The notes: generated from the letters alone by a model not told the origin. Counted from the stretch's first letter, positions 7,747 through 17,044 are shown. The stretch is 43,535 nucleotides of DNA from an uncultured Prevotellaceae bacterium (GCA_900319525.1 ONOU01000024.1:1-43535), one strand, 5' to 3'. Translations and numbers: made by a program.

Positions 7747-10305
7747 ATGAGATATTTATTGACGATACTCTGTATTGCAGCCACACTCCACATCGCGGCG
7801 CAGTCCCCGGCCGGCTTCCAGAAGGGCGTCGTGAGAACACCCGAGAAATCCAATCAACCGAGCAAGGGTATCGATGGCGCGACAATAAAGATACTAAGTT
7901 ATCCCAACACCGTGGTGAGCAGGAATGGAGGCAATTTCTCTGTCACCATCCCGGGCAAGAAGCAAGGAGACCCCGTCAAAGTCCTATCGGTCCAGAAGAA
8001 GGACTATTCCATTGCCGGTTACACCATCCATAACCGCACGTTTACCTATTCCTCATCGGTGCCCATCGAGATCGTGATGCAGTCCAACAAGCAGTTGGCC
8101 AAAGACAAAAAAAAGATCGAGGACAAGGGATTTGCCAAGGCAAAAAAGCGATATGAATCACGCATTGCCGAGCTTGAGCGCCAGTATCAAGAGAAGATCA
8201 TCAATGAACGCCAGCTGGACGAGCTGTGCGATCAAGCGAGCACCGAGTATGAACAATACATCAAGCTGCTCAGCAAGATGGTCGAGCGCTATGCACTGAC
8301 CGATTACAAGGGGCTGAGCGAGACCAACCGCAAGATCCAGCAGTACATCGAGAATGCCGAACTCGAACGTGCCGACTCCCTGATCAACAGCAAGGGTGAC
8401 TTTGACAAGCGGGAACAGGAAATCATGAACAAGAGGATGGTAAAGCAGAAATCAGCCGAATTGACCCAGCAAATCGAGGAAGCCCTCCACCATGAACTTG
8501 AGGATCTGGCCGAAGACTATTACAACAAGTGCACCATTCTTGCCGCCAGCTACTCCAACGACTCGGCAGCCTACTACCTGGAACGCCGCGCCGCCCTCGA
8601 CACCACCAACGCCAATTGGCAGAACGACGCAGGCCTGTTCATGGCCGACTACCGGAACGACTTCCCGTTGGCGCTGAAGTACTACGAGCGAGGCCTGAAC
8701 CAATCATTAGCACAATTTGGTGAGCAGAGCCAGTGGACCGCCGACTCCTATATCAACATCGGTTCAGTGCATTACAGGCTGGGGAACTATGAGAAAGCGT
8801 TGTCGCTCCACCAGAAGGCGCTGGAAATCTTCAAGAACATGCCCGAGATCGACAGCCTCGACCTTGCCATGGCCTATAACCAGATAGGACTGATCTATAA
8901 TGGATTGGGCGACAACACAAAAGCCCTGGAGCTGCTGCAACAGGCCGTCGATATCTACGAGAGCGCATCGGGGGCCGACAGCCTTGACATCGCATCGGCC
9001 TACAACAACATAGGCAACATCTACCTGAAACTGGAGGATTACGGCAAGGCGTTGGGACTCTATCAAAAGGTGCTGGAGATTTATAAAAAGGCACTGGGGA
9101 CCGAGAACCTCAATGTGGCAGCTACCGATAACAACATCGGACTGGTCTATTATGAATTAGGCGATTACAGCAAGGCGCTCAACTATCATCAAGAGGCACT
9201 TGACATACGCATGACGCTGTTGGGCAACCAAAACCTGGACGTGGCCAGTTCCTACCACAATCTGGGCAATGTCTATAACGAGTTGAGGAAATATGATAAC
9301 GCGATGGCCTACCACCGGCGCGCCTTTGACATCCGCAAGAACGTCCTAGGGCCCGACAACCTCGAGATTGCGGCGTCTTACAGCGGCATGGGCAACGTTT
9401 ACAACAGCCTGGGAGATTACGAGAGAGCCCTGGAGCACCACAAAATCGCACTCGGCATCCGCGAGAAGGTTTTGGGAAGTGAGAGCCTTGACGTGGCCAC
9501 GTCATACAACAATCTGGGCGTCGTTTACCACAAGCTGGGCGATAGCGAGAAATCATTGCAGTGCCACCAGAAGGCGATGGAGATACGCGAGAAGAAGCTG
9601 AGCCCCGAGAGCATGGGCATGACCTATTCCTATGTCAACATGGGCACTGTGTATGACGACTTGGGAGACAATGAGAAAGCGCTGGAGTATTATCAGAAGG
9701 CCTTGGACGTTCGTGAGAGGGCCCAGGGGACCGAGAATATGAACGTCGCCATCCTGTATGGAAAAATCGGTGATGTGTATGCCAACTCGGGCGAGAACGA
9801 TAAAGCACTGGAATACTACCTCAAGGAGCTCGACGTGCGCCAGAAGGTATCGGGAAGCAACAACCTCAATGTGGCCGCATCCCACTGCAACCTGGGCATC
9901 ATTTACTACAGGCTAGGGAACTACGAGAATGCCTTGACCCACTTCAACAACGCGCTGGAGATTGAGGAAAAGATGGCCGAGGGGGATGTCCTGGACATCG
10001 CGTCGCTGCACAGCAACATCGGCTCGGTCTATCTGGCACTCGAAGACTACGGCAATGCGCTGGCCGCTCATCAAAGGGCCCTCGAGATCTGCGAGTCGGT
10101 CCTCGGCAGCCAGGATATCAAGGTCGCCTATCTGTACTACACCGTGGGCCATCTGCACTACGACATCGGGGATAACAAGAAGGCCATAGAGAATTTAACT
10201 AAGGCCTATAACATTTATCTTGCGACTAACGGAGCCGAGCACAACGACACGCAAACCGTTCAAGAACTCATTGACCATATCAAGAAGAAGGGGAACAACC
10301 ACTAA
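7747..10305 (+). CDS. Exported TPR-repeat protein, 852 aa
   Basis: A signal peptide (about 1-18, ending IAAQS) leads into a small beta domain (about 25-112) resembling a carboxypeptidase-regulatory or FEGA-like fold: GIDGATIKILSYPNTVVSRN, then a basic patch and IEIVMQSN. A charged coiled coil covers about 115-260. After it come twelve consecutive 42-residue TPRs (from about residue 333 to 835) of the kinesin-light-chain type, each close to A-x-x-Y-x-N-I-G-x-V-Y-x-x-L-G-D-Y-x-K-A. TPR arrays bind peptides or partner proteins, so a periplasmic scaffold is likely. No enzyme domain is seen. The paralogue at 10409-12094 shares the N-terminal half. Confidence 0.85.
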   Translation: MRYLLTILCIAATLHIAAQSPAGFQKGVVRTPEKSNQPSKGIDGATIKILSYPNTVVSRNGGNFSVTIPGKKQGDPVKVLSVQKKDYSIAGYTIHNRTFTYSSSVPIEIVMQSNKQLAKDKKKIEDKGFAKAKKRYESRIAELERQYQEKIINERQLDELCDQASTEYEQYIKLLSKMVERYALTDYKGLSETNRKIQQYIENAELERADSLINSKGDFDKREQEIMNKRMVKQKSAELTQQIEEALHHELEDLAEDYYNKCTILAASYSNDSAAYYLERRAALDTTNANWQNDAGLFMADYRNDFPLALKYYERGLNQSLAQFGEQSQWTADSYINIGSVHYRLGNYEKALSLHQKALEIFKNMPEIDSLDLAMAYNQIGLIYNGLGDNTKALELLQQAVDIYESASGADSLDIASAYNNIGNIYLKLEDYGKALGLYQKVLEIYKKALGTENLNVAATDNNIGLVYYELGDYSKALNYHQEALDIRMTLLGNQNLDVASSYHNLGNVYNELRKYDNAMAYHRRAFDIRKNVLGPDNLEIAASYSGMGNVYNSLGDYERALEHHKIALGIREKVLGSESLDVATSYNNLGVVYHKLGDSEKSLQCHQKAMEIREKKLSPESMGMTYSYVNMGTVYDDLGDNEKALEYYQKALDVRERAQGTENMNVAILYGKIGDVYANSGENDKALEYYLKELDVRQKVSGSNNLNVAASHCNLGIIYYRLGNYENALTHFNNALEIEEKMAEGDVLDIASLHSNIGSVYLALEDYGNALAAHQRALEICESVLGSQDIKVAYLYYTVGHLHYDIGDNKKAIENLTKAYNIYLATNGAEHNDTQTVQELIDHIKKKGNNH
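8743..10250 (+). repeat. Twelve 126-bp TPR-coding repeats
   Basis: The DNA encodes twelve TPRs in a row with an exact 42-codon period. Repeats differ enough in DNA that recent expansion is unlikely. Confidence 0.8.
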
Positions 10306-10363
10306 TGCAGCAGGCTGCAAAGAAAAAAGCCGCCGGGCATTAGAGGAATTTACCAGCTTTATG

Positions 10364-10371
10364 TATTTTTG
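10364..10371 (+). promoter_or_regulatory. -7 promoter box of TPR-rnz operon
   Basis: TATTTTTG followed by GC, 37 nt before the ATG at 10409. It separates expression of this gene from the upstream paralogue. Confidence 0.6.
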
Positions 10372-10408
10372 CACAGTCTAAGGACAACAATAACGATTAT
10401 AGAGTATC

Positions 10409-12094
10409 ATGAAGAGAGAACTAGTGACATTAATGACGGGCCTGCTTGTGGCAATCGCGGGCATGGCACATACCCAGAACGGAATCGTGAGGACGCTGGA
10501 GCGCCCCGGCAAACAGAGCGAGGGCATCTCGGGGGTAACCATCAATGTGCTGGAGTACCCCAACGCCATAGTGAGCAAGAAAGGCGGCAAATTCTCATTC
10601 TCCATCAGCGGGAAGCGCCAGGGCGATGCATTTACCGTGACGCGCGTGCAGAAGAGAGGCTACACCCTCGTCGACAAGCATATAATGGGGCGCCATTATG
10701 CCTACTCGTCAATCGTGCCGCTGGAGATTGTCATGGTGTCGAATCAGCAACTCGACAGCGACAAGAAGCGTATCGAGGACAAAGCCTATGACAAAGCCAA
10801 GAGAACCTATGACCAAAAGCTGGCAGCCCTTGAACAACGGCTGAACCAAAAGACCATCAGCGAGCAGGAATACCGCGCGAAATATGAGGAGCTGAGCTCC
10901 AACTACAATAATTACATCCAGCTCATTGACCAGATGGCCGAACGCTATGCCACAACAGACTACAAGGGCCTGAGCGACACCAACAAAGAGATTCTCTCCA
11001 GCATCGAGAACGCCGACATGGAGCGCGCCGACGAGCTCATCAACCGCAAGGGCAGCTTTGACAAGCGCGAGCAGGAAGTGTTTGAAAAAATACAACTCAA
11101 GGAAAAGTCGGAGCAGCTTTCCCAGCAATTGCAGGAAGACATCAACAAGGAGCTCGAAGAACTTGTCAGTGACTACTACAGCAAGTTCGCAATCCACGCA
11201 TCCAACTACCAGAACGATTCGGCAGCCTATTACCTCGAACGCATGGTGCGGCTCGACACCACCAACGTGACCATGCTGCGATTCACCGCATCGTTTATCG
11301 ACAGCCACATGGCCGACTATCCCCGGGCACTGACCTACTACCAGCGCGCGCTCACACAAGCGCAGCAACAATACGGAGAAGTCAGCAAGGAAGCAGGCGT
11401 CATCAGTGAGTTCATCGGGTTGACCTACGACCACATGAAAGACCTGGACCAGTCATTGCAATGGCATCACAAGGCGCTGGATATCTACCAGCAGACCGAA
11501 GGCCTCGACAATCCTGACGCGGCGCTGGTCTATACACACATCGGCAGGATTTATAACGCTCAAGACAGCCTCGAGAAGGCGCTGGAATACACTCTCAAAG
11601 GGCTCGACATCAGGAACCGCACCATCCAGGACAAGGACAATCAGGATTTTTCGCAGTCCTACAACAACCTGGGCGTCATTTACACCAACATGGGCGACTA
11701 TGAGAAAGCGATGGAGTACCACATGAAGGCGCTCGAGCAGCGCGAGCGGGTACTGGGCCCCAATTCTGACGGTACTGCCCTTTCCTATCTCAACATCGGG
11801 TCGCTCTATTTCGCGCGTGAGGATAGTGACAATGCGCTCATCTATTTCCAGAAATCCCATGACGCCTATCTGGCCGTCTATGGCCCCGCCCATCCCTACA
11901 CCATCATGACCGCACAATACATGGCATCGGCTTATTATGTGAAGGCCGACTTGGAAAAGGCCAAGGAATGCTACCGGCAAGCGCTGGCTGGCTGTGAACA
12001 ATTCTACGGCCCAGATCATGCCAATTCACAAAAGTGCAGAGAAGCCATCGCCAAGTTAGAAGAAATGCAGAAGCAGCAATCGCCCAATGACTAA
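10409..12094 (+). CDS. Exported TPR-repeat protein, 561 aa (paralogue)
   Basis: It has the same plan as the gene upstream: a signal peptide (about 1-22), the small beta domain (GISGVTINVLEYPNAIVSKK), a coiled coil with the shared landmarks YKGLS(D/E)TN, ADELINRKGSFDKREQE and NDSAAYYLER, then a shorter TPR array of about five to six units (from about residue 300). The N-terminal 300 residues align with the 852-aa protein and the TPR number differs, which points to duplication followed by repeat gain or loss. The last 8 bp overlap the rnz start codon, so the two genes are translationally coupled. Function is not known; a periplasmic scaffold is the inference. Confidence 0.85.
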   Translation: MKRELVTLMTGLLVAIAGMAHTQNGIVRTLERPGKQSEGISGVTINVLEYPNAIVSKKGGKFSFSISGKRQGDAFTVTRVQKRGYTLVDKHIMGRHYAYSSIVPLEIVMVSNQQLDSDKKRIEDKAYDKAKRTYDQKLAALEQRLNQKTISEQEYRAKYEELSSNYNNYIQLIDQMAERYATTDYKGLSDTNKEILSSIENADMERADELINRKGSFDKREQEVFEKIQLKEKSEQLSQQLQEDINKELEELVSDYYSKFAIHASNYQNDSAAYYLERMVRLDTTNVTMLRFTASFIDSHMADYPRALTYYQRALTQAQQQYGEVSKEAGVISEFIGLTYDHMKDLDQSLQWHHKALDIYQQTEGLDNPDAALVYTHIGRIYNAQDSLEKALEYTLKGLDIRNRTIQDKDNQDFSQSYNNLGVIYTNMGDYEKAMEYHMKALEQRERVLGPNSDGTALSYLNIGSLYFAREDSDNALIYFQKSHDAYLAVYGPAHPYTIMTAQYMASAYYVKADLEKAKECYRQALAGCEQFYGPDHANSQKCREAIAKLEEMQKQQSPND

Positions 12095-13007
12095 GCTTGA
12101 ACTGAACATACTGGGCTGCGGGAGCGCGACAATGACGCCGCGCCACCAGCCGTCGTGCCAGGTGCTCAACGTGCGCGACAACCTGATGATGATCGACTGT
12201 GGCGAGGGCGCCCAGCTGGCCGTGCGCCGCATGGGGCTCAAGCTGATGCGGCTCAACCACATCTTCATCAGCCACCTGCACGGTGACCACTGCTTCGGTC
12301 TGCCAGGGCTGGTATCGACCATGGCGCTGCTCAACCGCACCGGTTCGCTGACGATCCACACTTTCAAGGACGGGGCCGAGCTGTTCGGGCAGATGCTGGA
12401 CTACTTTTGCCGCGAGCGGCCATTTGAGGTGAAGTTCAACATCATAGACACGCACAAGCGCGTCATCCACGAGGATGACGCCATGACGGTGACCACATTC
12501 CCGCTCGTGCACCGCGTGCCCGCCGTGGGTTTCCTGTTCAGGGAGAAGCCCAAGCTGCGCCACATCATCGGTGACGAGGTCAAGCGGCTGGGCATTCCCC
12601 ATTACGCCATGAACTTCCTGCGCCAGGGCCAGGACTGGATCGGCCCTGACGGCATTGTCATCCCCAACAGCCAATTGACAACCCCCGCCGACCCCTCTGT
12701 CAGCTACGCCTACTGCAGTGACACCAAGTTCTCGAGGCGCGTCATCAAGAGCGTTGAGGGTGTGGACTGGCTCTACCACGAGGCCACCTACGACGACAGC
12801 CTGCGCGTCAAGGCCCACAAGCGCTACCACAGCACCGCTCTCGAGGCTGCCACCGTGGCCCGTGAGGCCCACGTGCGCCAGCTCATATTGGGGCACTTCT
12901 CCAAGCGCTACCTCGACGAGACACCGCTGCTGCAAGAGGCCCAAAGCATCTTCCCCGCCACCCGTCTGGCCAACGAAGGATTAACTATTGACCTCAACAG
13001 CATCTAA
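12087..13007 (+). CDS. rnz: Ribonuclease Z
   Basis: A zinc-dependent metallo-beta-lactamase-fold endonuclease that cuts the 3' trailer from pre-tRNA. The 306-residue short-form enzyme has LGCGSATMTPRHQPS at the N-terminus, the IDCGEGAQ strand, the zinc motif HLHGDHCFGLPGL (about 66-78), a downstream PLVHRVPAVGFLF histidine region, and HEATYDD plus LGHFSKRY near the C-terminus. ATG 12087 sits inside the end of the TPR gene (overlap 12087-12094), suggesting coupled translation. Pairing a tRNA enzyme with an exported TPR protein is probably incidental. Confidence 0.95.
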   Translation: MTKLELNILGCGSATMTPRHQPSCQVLNVRDNLMMIDCGEGAQLAVRRMGLKLMRLNHIFISHLHGDHCFGLPGLVSTMALLNRTGSLTIHTFKDGAELFGQMLDYFCRERPFEVKFNIIDTHKRVIHEDDAMTVTTFPLVHRVPAVGFLFREKPKLRHIIGDEVKRLGIPHYAMNFLRQGQDWIGPDGIVIPNSQLTTPADPSVSYAYCSDTKFSRRVIKSVEGVDWLYHEATYDDSLRVKAHKRYHSTALEAATVAREAHVRQLILGHFSKRYLDETPLLQEAQSIFPATRLANEGLTIDLNSI

Positions 13008-13034
13008 TACACATAACTCAAACTTCTATAAAAT

Positions 13035-13096
13035 AAGGAGGTGATAAGGACAGGCCGAACATTATTGTTGTAAACCTACCGAGTAGTAAACCTACC
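13035..13096 (+). promoter_or_regulatory. SD-like sequence and paired direct repeats upstream of dinD
   Basis: AAGGAGGTGAT (13035-13045) is an exact complement of the 16S rRNA 3' tail, unusual here because the other genes lack such sites, and no start codon follows at working distance. GTAAACCTACC occurs twice (13070-13080 and 13086-13096), spaced 16 bp, which could be a regulator site for dinD. The role is inferred only. The rest of the 201-bp gap (13008-13208) holds just the dinD promoter. Confidence 0.3.
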
Positions 13097-13179
13097 CAAG
13101 GCTATATTCTCTTATATAACAATCACAAAGATAATAATAGGTGATCCTCCAGATATCGCGCTCGTTTTCAAAAAATGTT

Positions 13180-13187
13180 TATCTTTG
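13180..13187 (+). promoter_or_regulatory. dinD -7 promoter box
   Basis: TATCTTTG followed by TAACC, 21 nt before the ATG at 13209. Confidence 0.65.
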
Positions 13188-13208
13188 TAACCACTAATAT
13201 AGAATAAT

Positions 13209-14039
13209 ATGAAGAGAGAAGAAATACTAGCATTATTCCAAAGCTATGAGGACGCCGTTTGCATGGTAGAAACAACCGAATGCTGGAGCGCCCGAGAGTT
13301 GTGCGCACTGTTAGGATATCAACAATGGCGCAACTTCACTAACGTGATAGACAAAGCAAAAGAAGCCTGCAAAAACGCAGGACATTCCGTTTCCGATCAT
13401 TTTGCTGACGTCAGCAAAATGATCAACCTTGCTAAAGGTGCTCAACGTCAGATAGATGACATTATGCTAACGCGCTATGCCTGCTATCTTATTGCACAAA
13501 ATGGTGATCCGCGCAAACCGCAGATCGCATTCGCACAGACCTATTTTGCGGTACAAACCCGACGTGCCGAGCTGATAGAAAAACGTTTACTTGAAGTTGA
13601 GCGAGTAAAAGCCCGTGCTAAACTACAAGAAACTGAACGAAAATTATCTGGTATCTTGTATGAACGTGGAGTAAATGACAAGACCTTTGCCGTTATCCGT
13701 TCAAAAGGCGACCAAGCACTATTCAGGCTAAGCACCAATATGATGAAACGCCGAATGGGCACTCCTCAAAGCCGTCCTCTCGCTGATTTCCTGCCGACCA
13801 TAAGCATCAAGGCCAAAGACTTTGCTGCAGAGATGACCAGCGTAAACGTTCAAGCCAAGGATTTGAAGGGTGAAAAATCCATCACCCGCGAACATGTGGA
13901 CAATAATGCCGCTGTACGCAAGATGCTCACCGAGCGTGGCATCATTCCCGAAAACCTCCAGCCCGCCGAGGACATCAAGAAAGTGGAACGACGCCTCGCC
14001 AGCGAACAAAAGAAACTGTTGAAAAACAAAAAGAAATAA
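13209..14039 (+). CDS. dinD: DNA damage-inducible protein D (DinD)
   Basis: A 276-residue protein close in length to E. coli DinD (about 274). Residues 22-130 form a BRO-N-like domain: [34 protein letters not shown], and [23 protein letters not shown] basic helical segment ([18 protein letters not shown]) and a Lys-rich tail follow. E. coli DinD is SOS-induced and counteracts RecA filaments; this role may or may not hold here. The gene is more AT-rich than its neighbours and has AT-rich gaps on both sides, which fits acquisition by transfer. It contains a perfect 30-bp palindrome (13395-13424). Its damage-dependent control cannot be confirmed from this sequence. Confidence 0.9.
   Translation: MKREEILALFQSYEDAVCMVETTECWSARELCALLGYQQWRNFTNVIDKAKEACKNAGHSVSDHFADVSKMINLAKGAQRQIDDIMLTRYACYLIAQNGDPRKPQIAFAQTYFAVQTRRAELIEKRLLEVERVKARAKLQETERKLSGILYERGVNDKTFAVIRSKGDQALFRLSTNMMKRRMGTPQSRPLADFLPTISIKAKDFAAEMTSVNVQAKDLKGEKSITREHVDNNAAVRKMLTERGIIPENLQPAEDIKKVERRLASEQKKLLKNKKK
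13395..13424. repeat. Perfect 30-bp palindrome inside dinD
   Basis: The 15-base left arm GATCATTTTGCTGAC (13395-13409) is exactly complementary to the right arm (13410-13424) with no spacer. It encodes [10 protein letters not shown], a conserved stretch of the DinD N-terminal domain. Confidence 0.95.
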
Positions 14040-14562
14040 ATGTCATACAATAAGTAAAATCATTACGGCATGGACATAATAAAAGATTACCATTTAGTTT
14101 TATAGTTAATATCCTTAGTGTCAATTAGAAAATCGCAATAATCGTTATACTTCATTGATTTTTAGTCAATTACATAAATTCTTAAAGTCAACGGATTTGA
14201 AATCACAATTGAATTGATTATTAGATACTTGGGAAAAACGCCATTGGTTTTGAGCCTTTTATAAAATCAACTAACGGCATTTTGCTAAATCTATATTATT
14301 AGTGGACAGCAATGATTTAGGGATTATTTTAAACTTTAGGGCAGAGTGCGAGTCCAATGGGTGATTTGCGCCGGGAAGGTTTGCCACAGGGGCGGCACAA
14401 AGGGGCAAAATTGTAAATAATCACACTTTTTAACAGTCGAACAAAGTAAAAACTTCAAAAATATACTTAAAAACGCTGTGCCTCAAAGCAGTAAAGTCTA
14501 AAAATAACCCAACGGAGCGCAAATTAAGTAAATTTTTCTTTATTATTTGAAGAAATTGTATT
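14040..14562. other. AT-rich intergenic region without genes
   Basis: About 520 bp between dinD and the acpP promoter with no frame of coding character. It holds an imperfect inverted repeat around 14234-14284 (AAAACGCCATTGG against CTAACGGCATTTT, several mismatches) and a GC-richer patch near 14340-14410. It is probably decayed sequence at the edge of the dinD insertion. Confidence 0.5.
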
Positions 14563-14569
14563 TACTTTG
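14563..14569 (+). promoter_or_regulatory. Likely acpP-fabF-rnc -7 promoter box
   Basis: TACTTTG followed by CAGG is one T short of TAnnTTTG. It would give a leader of about 120 nt before acpP. Confidence 0.5.
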
Positions 14570-14586
14570 CAGGCTCAAAACTATGA

Positions 14587-14634
14587 GCTAATCGATAGCG
14601 ACGTCAAGTAACCGCTTGATAGCGTTGAGTTAGC
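14587..14634 (+). promoter_or_regulatory. Predicted stem-loop in the acpP leader
   Basis: GCTAA (14587-14591) pairs with TTAGC (14630-14634). Within it GTCAAG pairs with CTTGAT, and GATAGCG-type segments add further pairs. This structured leader lies about 60 nt before acpP and could affect stability or translation. No known riboswitch is recognised. Confidence 0.35.
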
Positions 14635-14695
14635 ACTAGATTTGAATAAAAAACGAGAACATTAATTTTTATCAAACTTTTTAATAATTACGACT

Positions 14696-14938
14696 ATGTC
14701 AGAAATTGAAGAAAGAGTAAAACAAATTATCGTTGACAAGTTAGGTGTTAGCGAGTCTGAGGTAACCCCCGAGGCTACTTTCAGCCAGGACCTGGGTGCT
14801 GATAGCCTTGACACCGTCGAGCTGATCATGGAATTTGAGAAGCAGTTCGACATCAAGATTCCCGATGACAAGTCTGAGACCATCCAAAACGTAGGCGACG
14901 CCATCAAGTTCATCGAAGAAGCTAAGGCAGCCGAATAA
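14696..14938 (+). CDS. acpP: Acyl carrier protein
   Basis: Carries growing acyl chains on a phosphopantetheine arm during fatty-acid synthesis. The 80 acidic residues contain the modification site DSL with Ser37 in [11 protein letters not shown], and the usual helix pattern ([18 protein letters not shown], then [16 protein letters not shown]). fabF starts 24 bp downstream and rnc follows, the conserved acpP-fabF-rnc order. The start codon is unambiguous. Confidence 0.98.
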   Translation: MSEIEERVKQIIVDKLGVSESEVTPEATFSQDLGADSLDTVELIMEFEKQFDIKIPDDKSETIQNVGDAIKFIEEAKAAE

Positions 14939-14962
14939 ATCTTTTAAATTCCCATTTACCAC

Positions 14963-16246
14963 ATGGAATTAAAGAGAGTTGTGGTAACAGGTCTTGGTGC
15001 CATCACTCCCTTAGGAATGGACGTTGAAACCACATGGAACAACGCCCTTAAAGGGGTGAGCGGTGCAGGACCTATTACTCATTTTGACACGACACTGTTC
15101 AAGACACACTTTGCATGCGAGATCAAGGGTTTTGATCCACTCAACTATGTGAACGACCCCAATGACCGCCGCGAGCTCAAGGACTTCAAGCGCAACGACC
15201 TGTACACGCAGTACGCGTTGGCCTGCGCCAAGCAAGCCGTTGAGGATGCCGACCTGCTGGCCGAGGGTATCGACCGTGACGAGGTGGGCGTGATTTTCGC
15301 GTCGGGTATCGGTGGACTGCACACGTTTGAGGAGCAGGCCGGCGATTATGCCCGTCATGAGGAGCGTGGCCCCATGTATAGCCCGTTCTTCATCCCGACG
15401 ATGATTGCCGACATTGCAGCCGGACAAATCTCGATCAAGTACGGCTTCCGCGGTCCCAACTTCGGTGTTGTTTCGGCTTGCGCCACATCGACCAACGCGC
15501 TCATCGACGCATTCAACTACGTGCGTCTGGGCAAGGCCAAGGCCATCGTCACCGGTGGCAGCGAGGCCCCGTTGTTCCCTGCTGGTGTGGGCGGCTTCAA
15601 TGCCATGAAGGCCATCTCGCTGCGCAACGATGACCCTGAGGGCGCTTCACGCCCCTTCAGCGCATCACGTGACGGTTTCGTCATGGGCGAGGGCGGTGTA
15701 TGCCTGGTGTTTGAGGAACTCGAGCACGCCCTGGCACGCGGTGCCAAGATTTATGGTGAGGTCATCGGTGGTGGCATGAGTGCCGACGCCTATCACATCA
15801 CTGCCAGCCATCCCGAGGGCTTGGGCGCCAAGCTCGTGATGCAGCGCGCCATCGAGGACGCCGGCATCAAGCCCGAGGATATTGACTATGTCAACGCTCA
15901 CGGCACCTCCACCCCTGTGGGTGACCTGAGCGAGGCCCAGGCCGTGAAGGACGTCTTCGGCGAGCATGCTTACAAGCTCAACGTGAGCAGCACCAAGTCG
16001 ATGACGGGCCACATGCTGGGTGCCACCGGTGCTATGGAGGCTGTCTTCTGCCTGCTGGCCTGCCGCGACGACATCGTGCCCCCCACCATCAACCATGCTG
16101 ATGGCGACGAGGATGAGCGCATCGACTACAAGATGAACTTCACCTTCAACAAGGCACAGAAACGAACAGTAAACATTGCACTATCCAACACGTTTGGCTT
16201 CGGCGGACACAATGCTAGCATCATCGTCAAGAAATACCAGAAATAA
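14963..16246 (+). CDS. fabF: Beta-ketoacyl-ACP synthase II
   Basis: Condenses malonyl-ACP with acyl-ACP in fatty-acid elongation. The 427-residue thiolase-fold protein has the nucleophile Cys173 in VVSACATSTNAL, catalytic His313 in NAHGTSTPVGD, and Lys345 and His350 in STKSMTGHMLGATGA, so the Cys-His-His triad is intact. The C-terminal SNTFGFGGHNAS block is typical. It uses the acyl carrier protein encoded just upstream and is probably co-transcribed with it and rnc. Confidence 0.97.
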   Translation: MELKRVVVTGLGAITPLGMDVETTWNNALKGVSGAGPITHFDTTLFKTHFACEIKGFDPLNYVNDPNDRRELKDFKRNDLYTQYALACAKQAVEDADLLAEGIDRDEVGVIFASGIGGLHTFEEQAGDYARHEERGPMYSPFFIPTMIADIAAGQISIKYGFRGPNFGVVSACATSTNALIDAFNYVRLGKAKAIVTGGSEAPLFPAGVGGFNAMKAISLRNDDPEGASRPFSASRDGFVMGEGGVCLVFEELEHALARGAKIYGEVIGGGMSADAYHITASHPEGLGAKLVMQRAIEDAGIKPEDIDYVNAHGTSTPVGDLSEAQAVKDVFGEHAYKLNVSSTKSMTGHMLGATGAMEAVFCLLACRDDIVPPTINHADGDEDERIDYKMNFTFNKAQKRTVNIALSNTFGFGGHNASIIVKKYQK

Positions 16247-16270
16247 TCTACTGGGATAATAATCAAGACG

Positions 16271-17044
16271 ATGCCGTTAAGCAACGCCATATCACTCATA
16301 AAGCTCCTTTTCATCAAGGATAAGGAGCTTTATGTTTTTATTCATCGCACCACCGGCTACTATCCGCACGACATCAAGCTCTACCAGCTGGCCATGGTAC
16401 ACCGTTCCAAACCCGTGAAGATGCCCGACGGACGCTGGGCCAATAACGAGCGGCTGGAATACCTGGGCGACGCCGTCCTCGACACCGTGGTCGCCGATTT
16501 CCTCTACAAGACTTACCCCTCCAAGCACGAGGGTTTCCTGACCGCCACGCGCGCCAAGATCGTCCAGCGCGAGAGCCTCAACCGCATCGGCAACTCGCTG
16601 CACCTCGACAGCCACGTGCGGGCCATGATGCACACGTCTTCCCACAACAGCTACATCTGCGGCAATGCGCTGGAGGCACTCGTCGGCGCCGTGTACCTGG
16701 ATCAAGGCTACGAGCGCTGCAGCAGATTTATCATCAACCGCTTGATAAAAAAGCACTTCGACCTCAACGATCTGGTCAAGACCGAGCAGAACTTCAAGTC
16801 CCGCCTTATCGAGTGGACCCAGAAGTACAGGGTCTCCATCGAGTTTGAGCTCGTCGATTCCCACACCGACAACGACAAGAACCCCGTGTTCCGCACAGCC
16901 GTGATCCTGGGCGGCATCTACGCCAGCGATGCCGAGGGCTACAGCAAGAAGGAGTCCCACCAGAGCGCCTCCAAGAAGGCCCTCGACCGTCTGGAGCACG
17001 ACCAGCAGTTCCGCGAGCAGATCCTTGCCACTGCCGCCATCTGA
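16271..17044 (+). CDS. rnc: Ribonuclease III
   Basis: Cuts double-stranded RNA, including rRNA precursors. The 257-residue protein has the RNase III signature NERLEYLGDAVLD (59-71) with its metal-binding acidic residues, a second acidic site in ALEALVGAVYLDQGY (about 136-150), and a C-terminal double-stranded-RNA-binding domain (about 175-245, FKSRLIEWTQKY through KKESHQSASKKAL). The N-terminus is about 20-25 residues longer than E. coli RNase III, as often in Bacteroidota. The gene starts 24 bp after fabF, last in the acpP-fabF-rnc operon. Confidence 0.95.
   Translation: MPLSNAISLIKLLFIKDKELYVFIHRTTGYYPHDIKLYQLAMVHRSKPVKMPDGRWANNERLEYLGDAVLDTVVADFLYKTYPSKHEGFLTATRAKIVQRESLNRIGNSLHLDSHVRAMMHTSSHNSYICGNALEALVGAVYLDQGYERCSRFIINRLIKKHFDLNDLVKTEQNFKSRLIEWTQKYRVSIEFELVDSHTDNDKNPVFRTAVILGGIYASDAEGYSKKESHQSASKKALDRLEHDQQFREQILATAAI

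Noticed and set aside
7484-7750. 88-codon frame between the short ncRNA and the TPR gene
   Set aside because: It begins in the terminator hairpin, runs through the next promoter, and has Pro/Lys/Phe-rich random-looking sequence.
11904-12944. 346-codon minus-strand frame over rnz
   Set aside because: Antisense to rnz, which has the full zinc motif.
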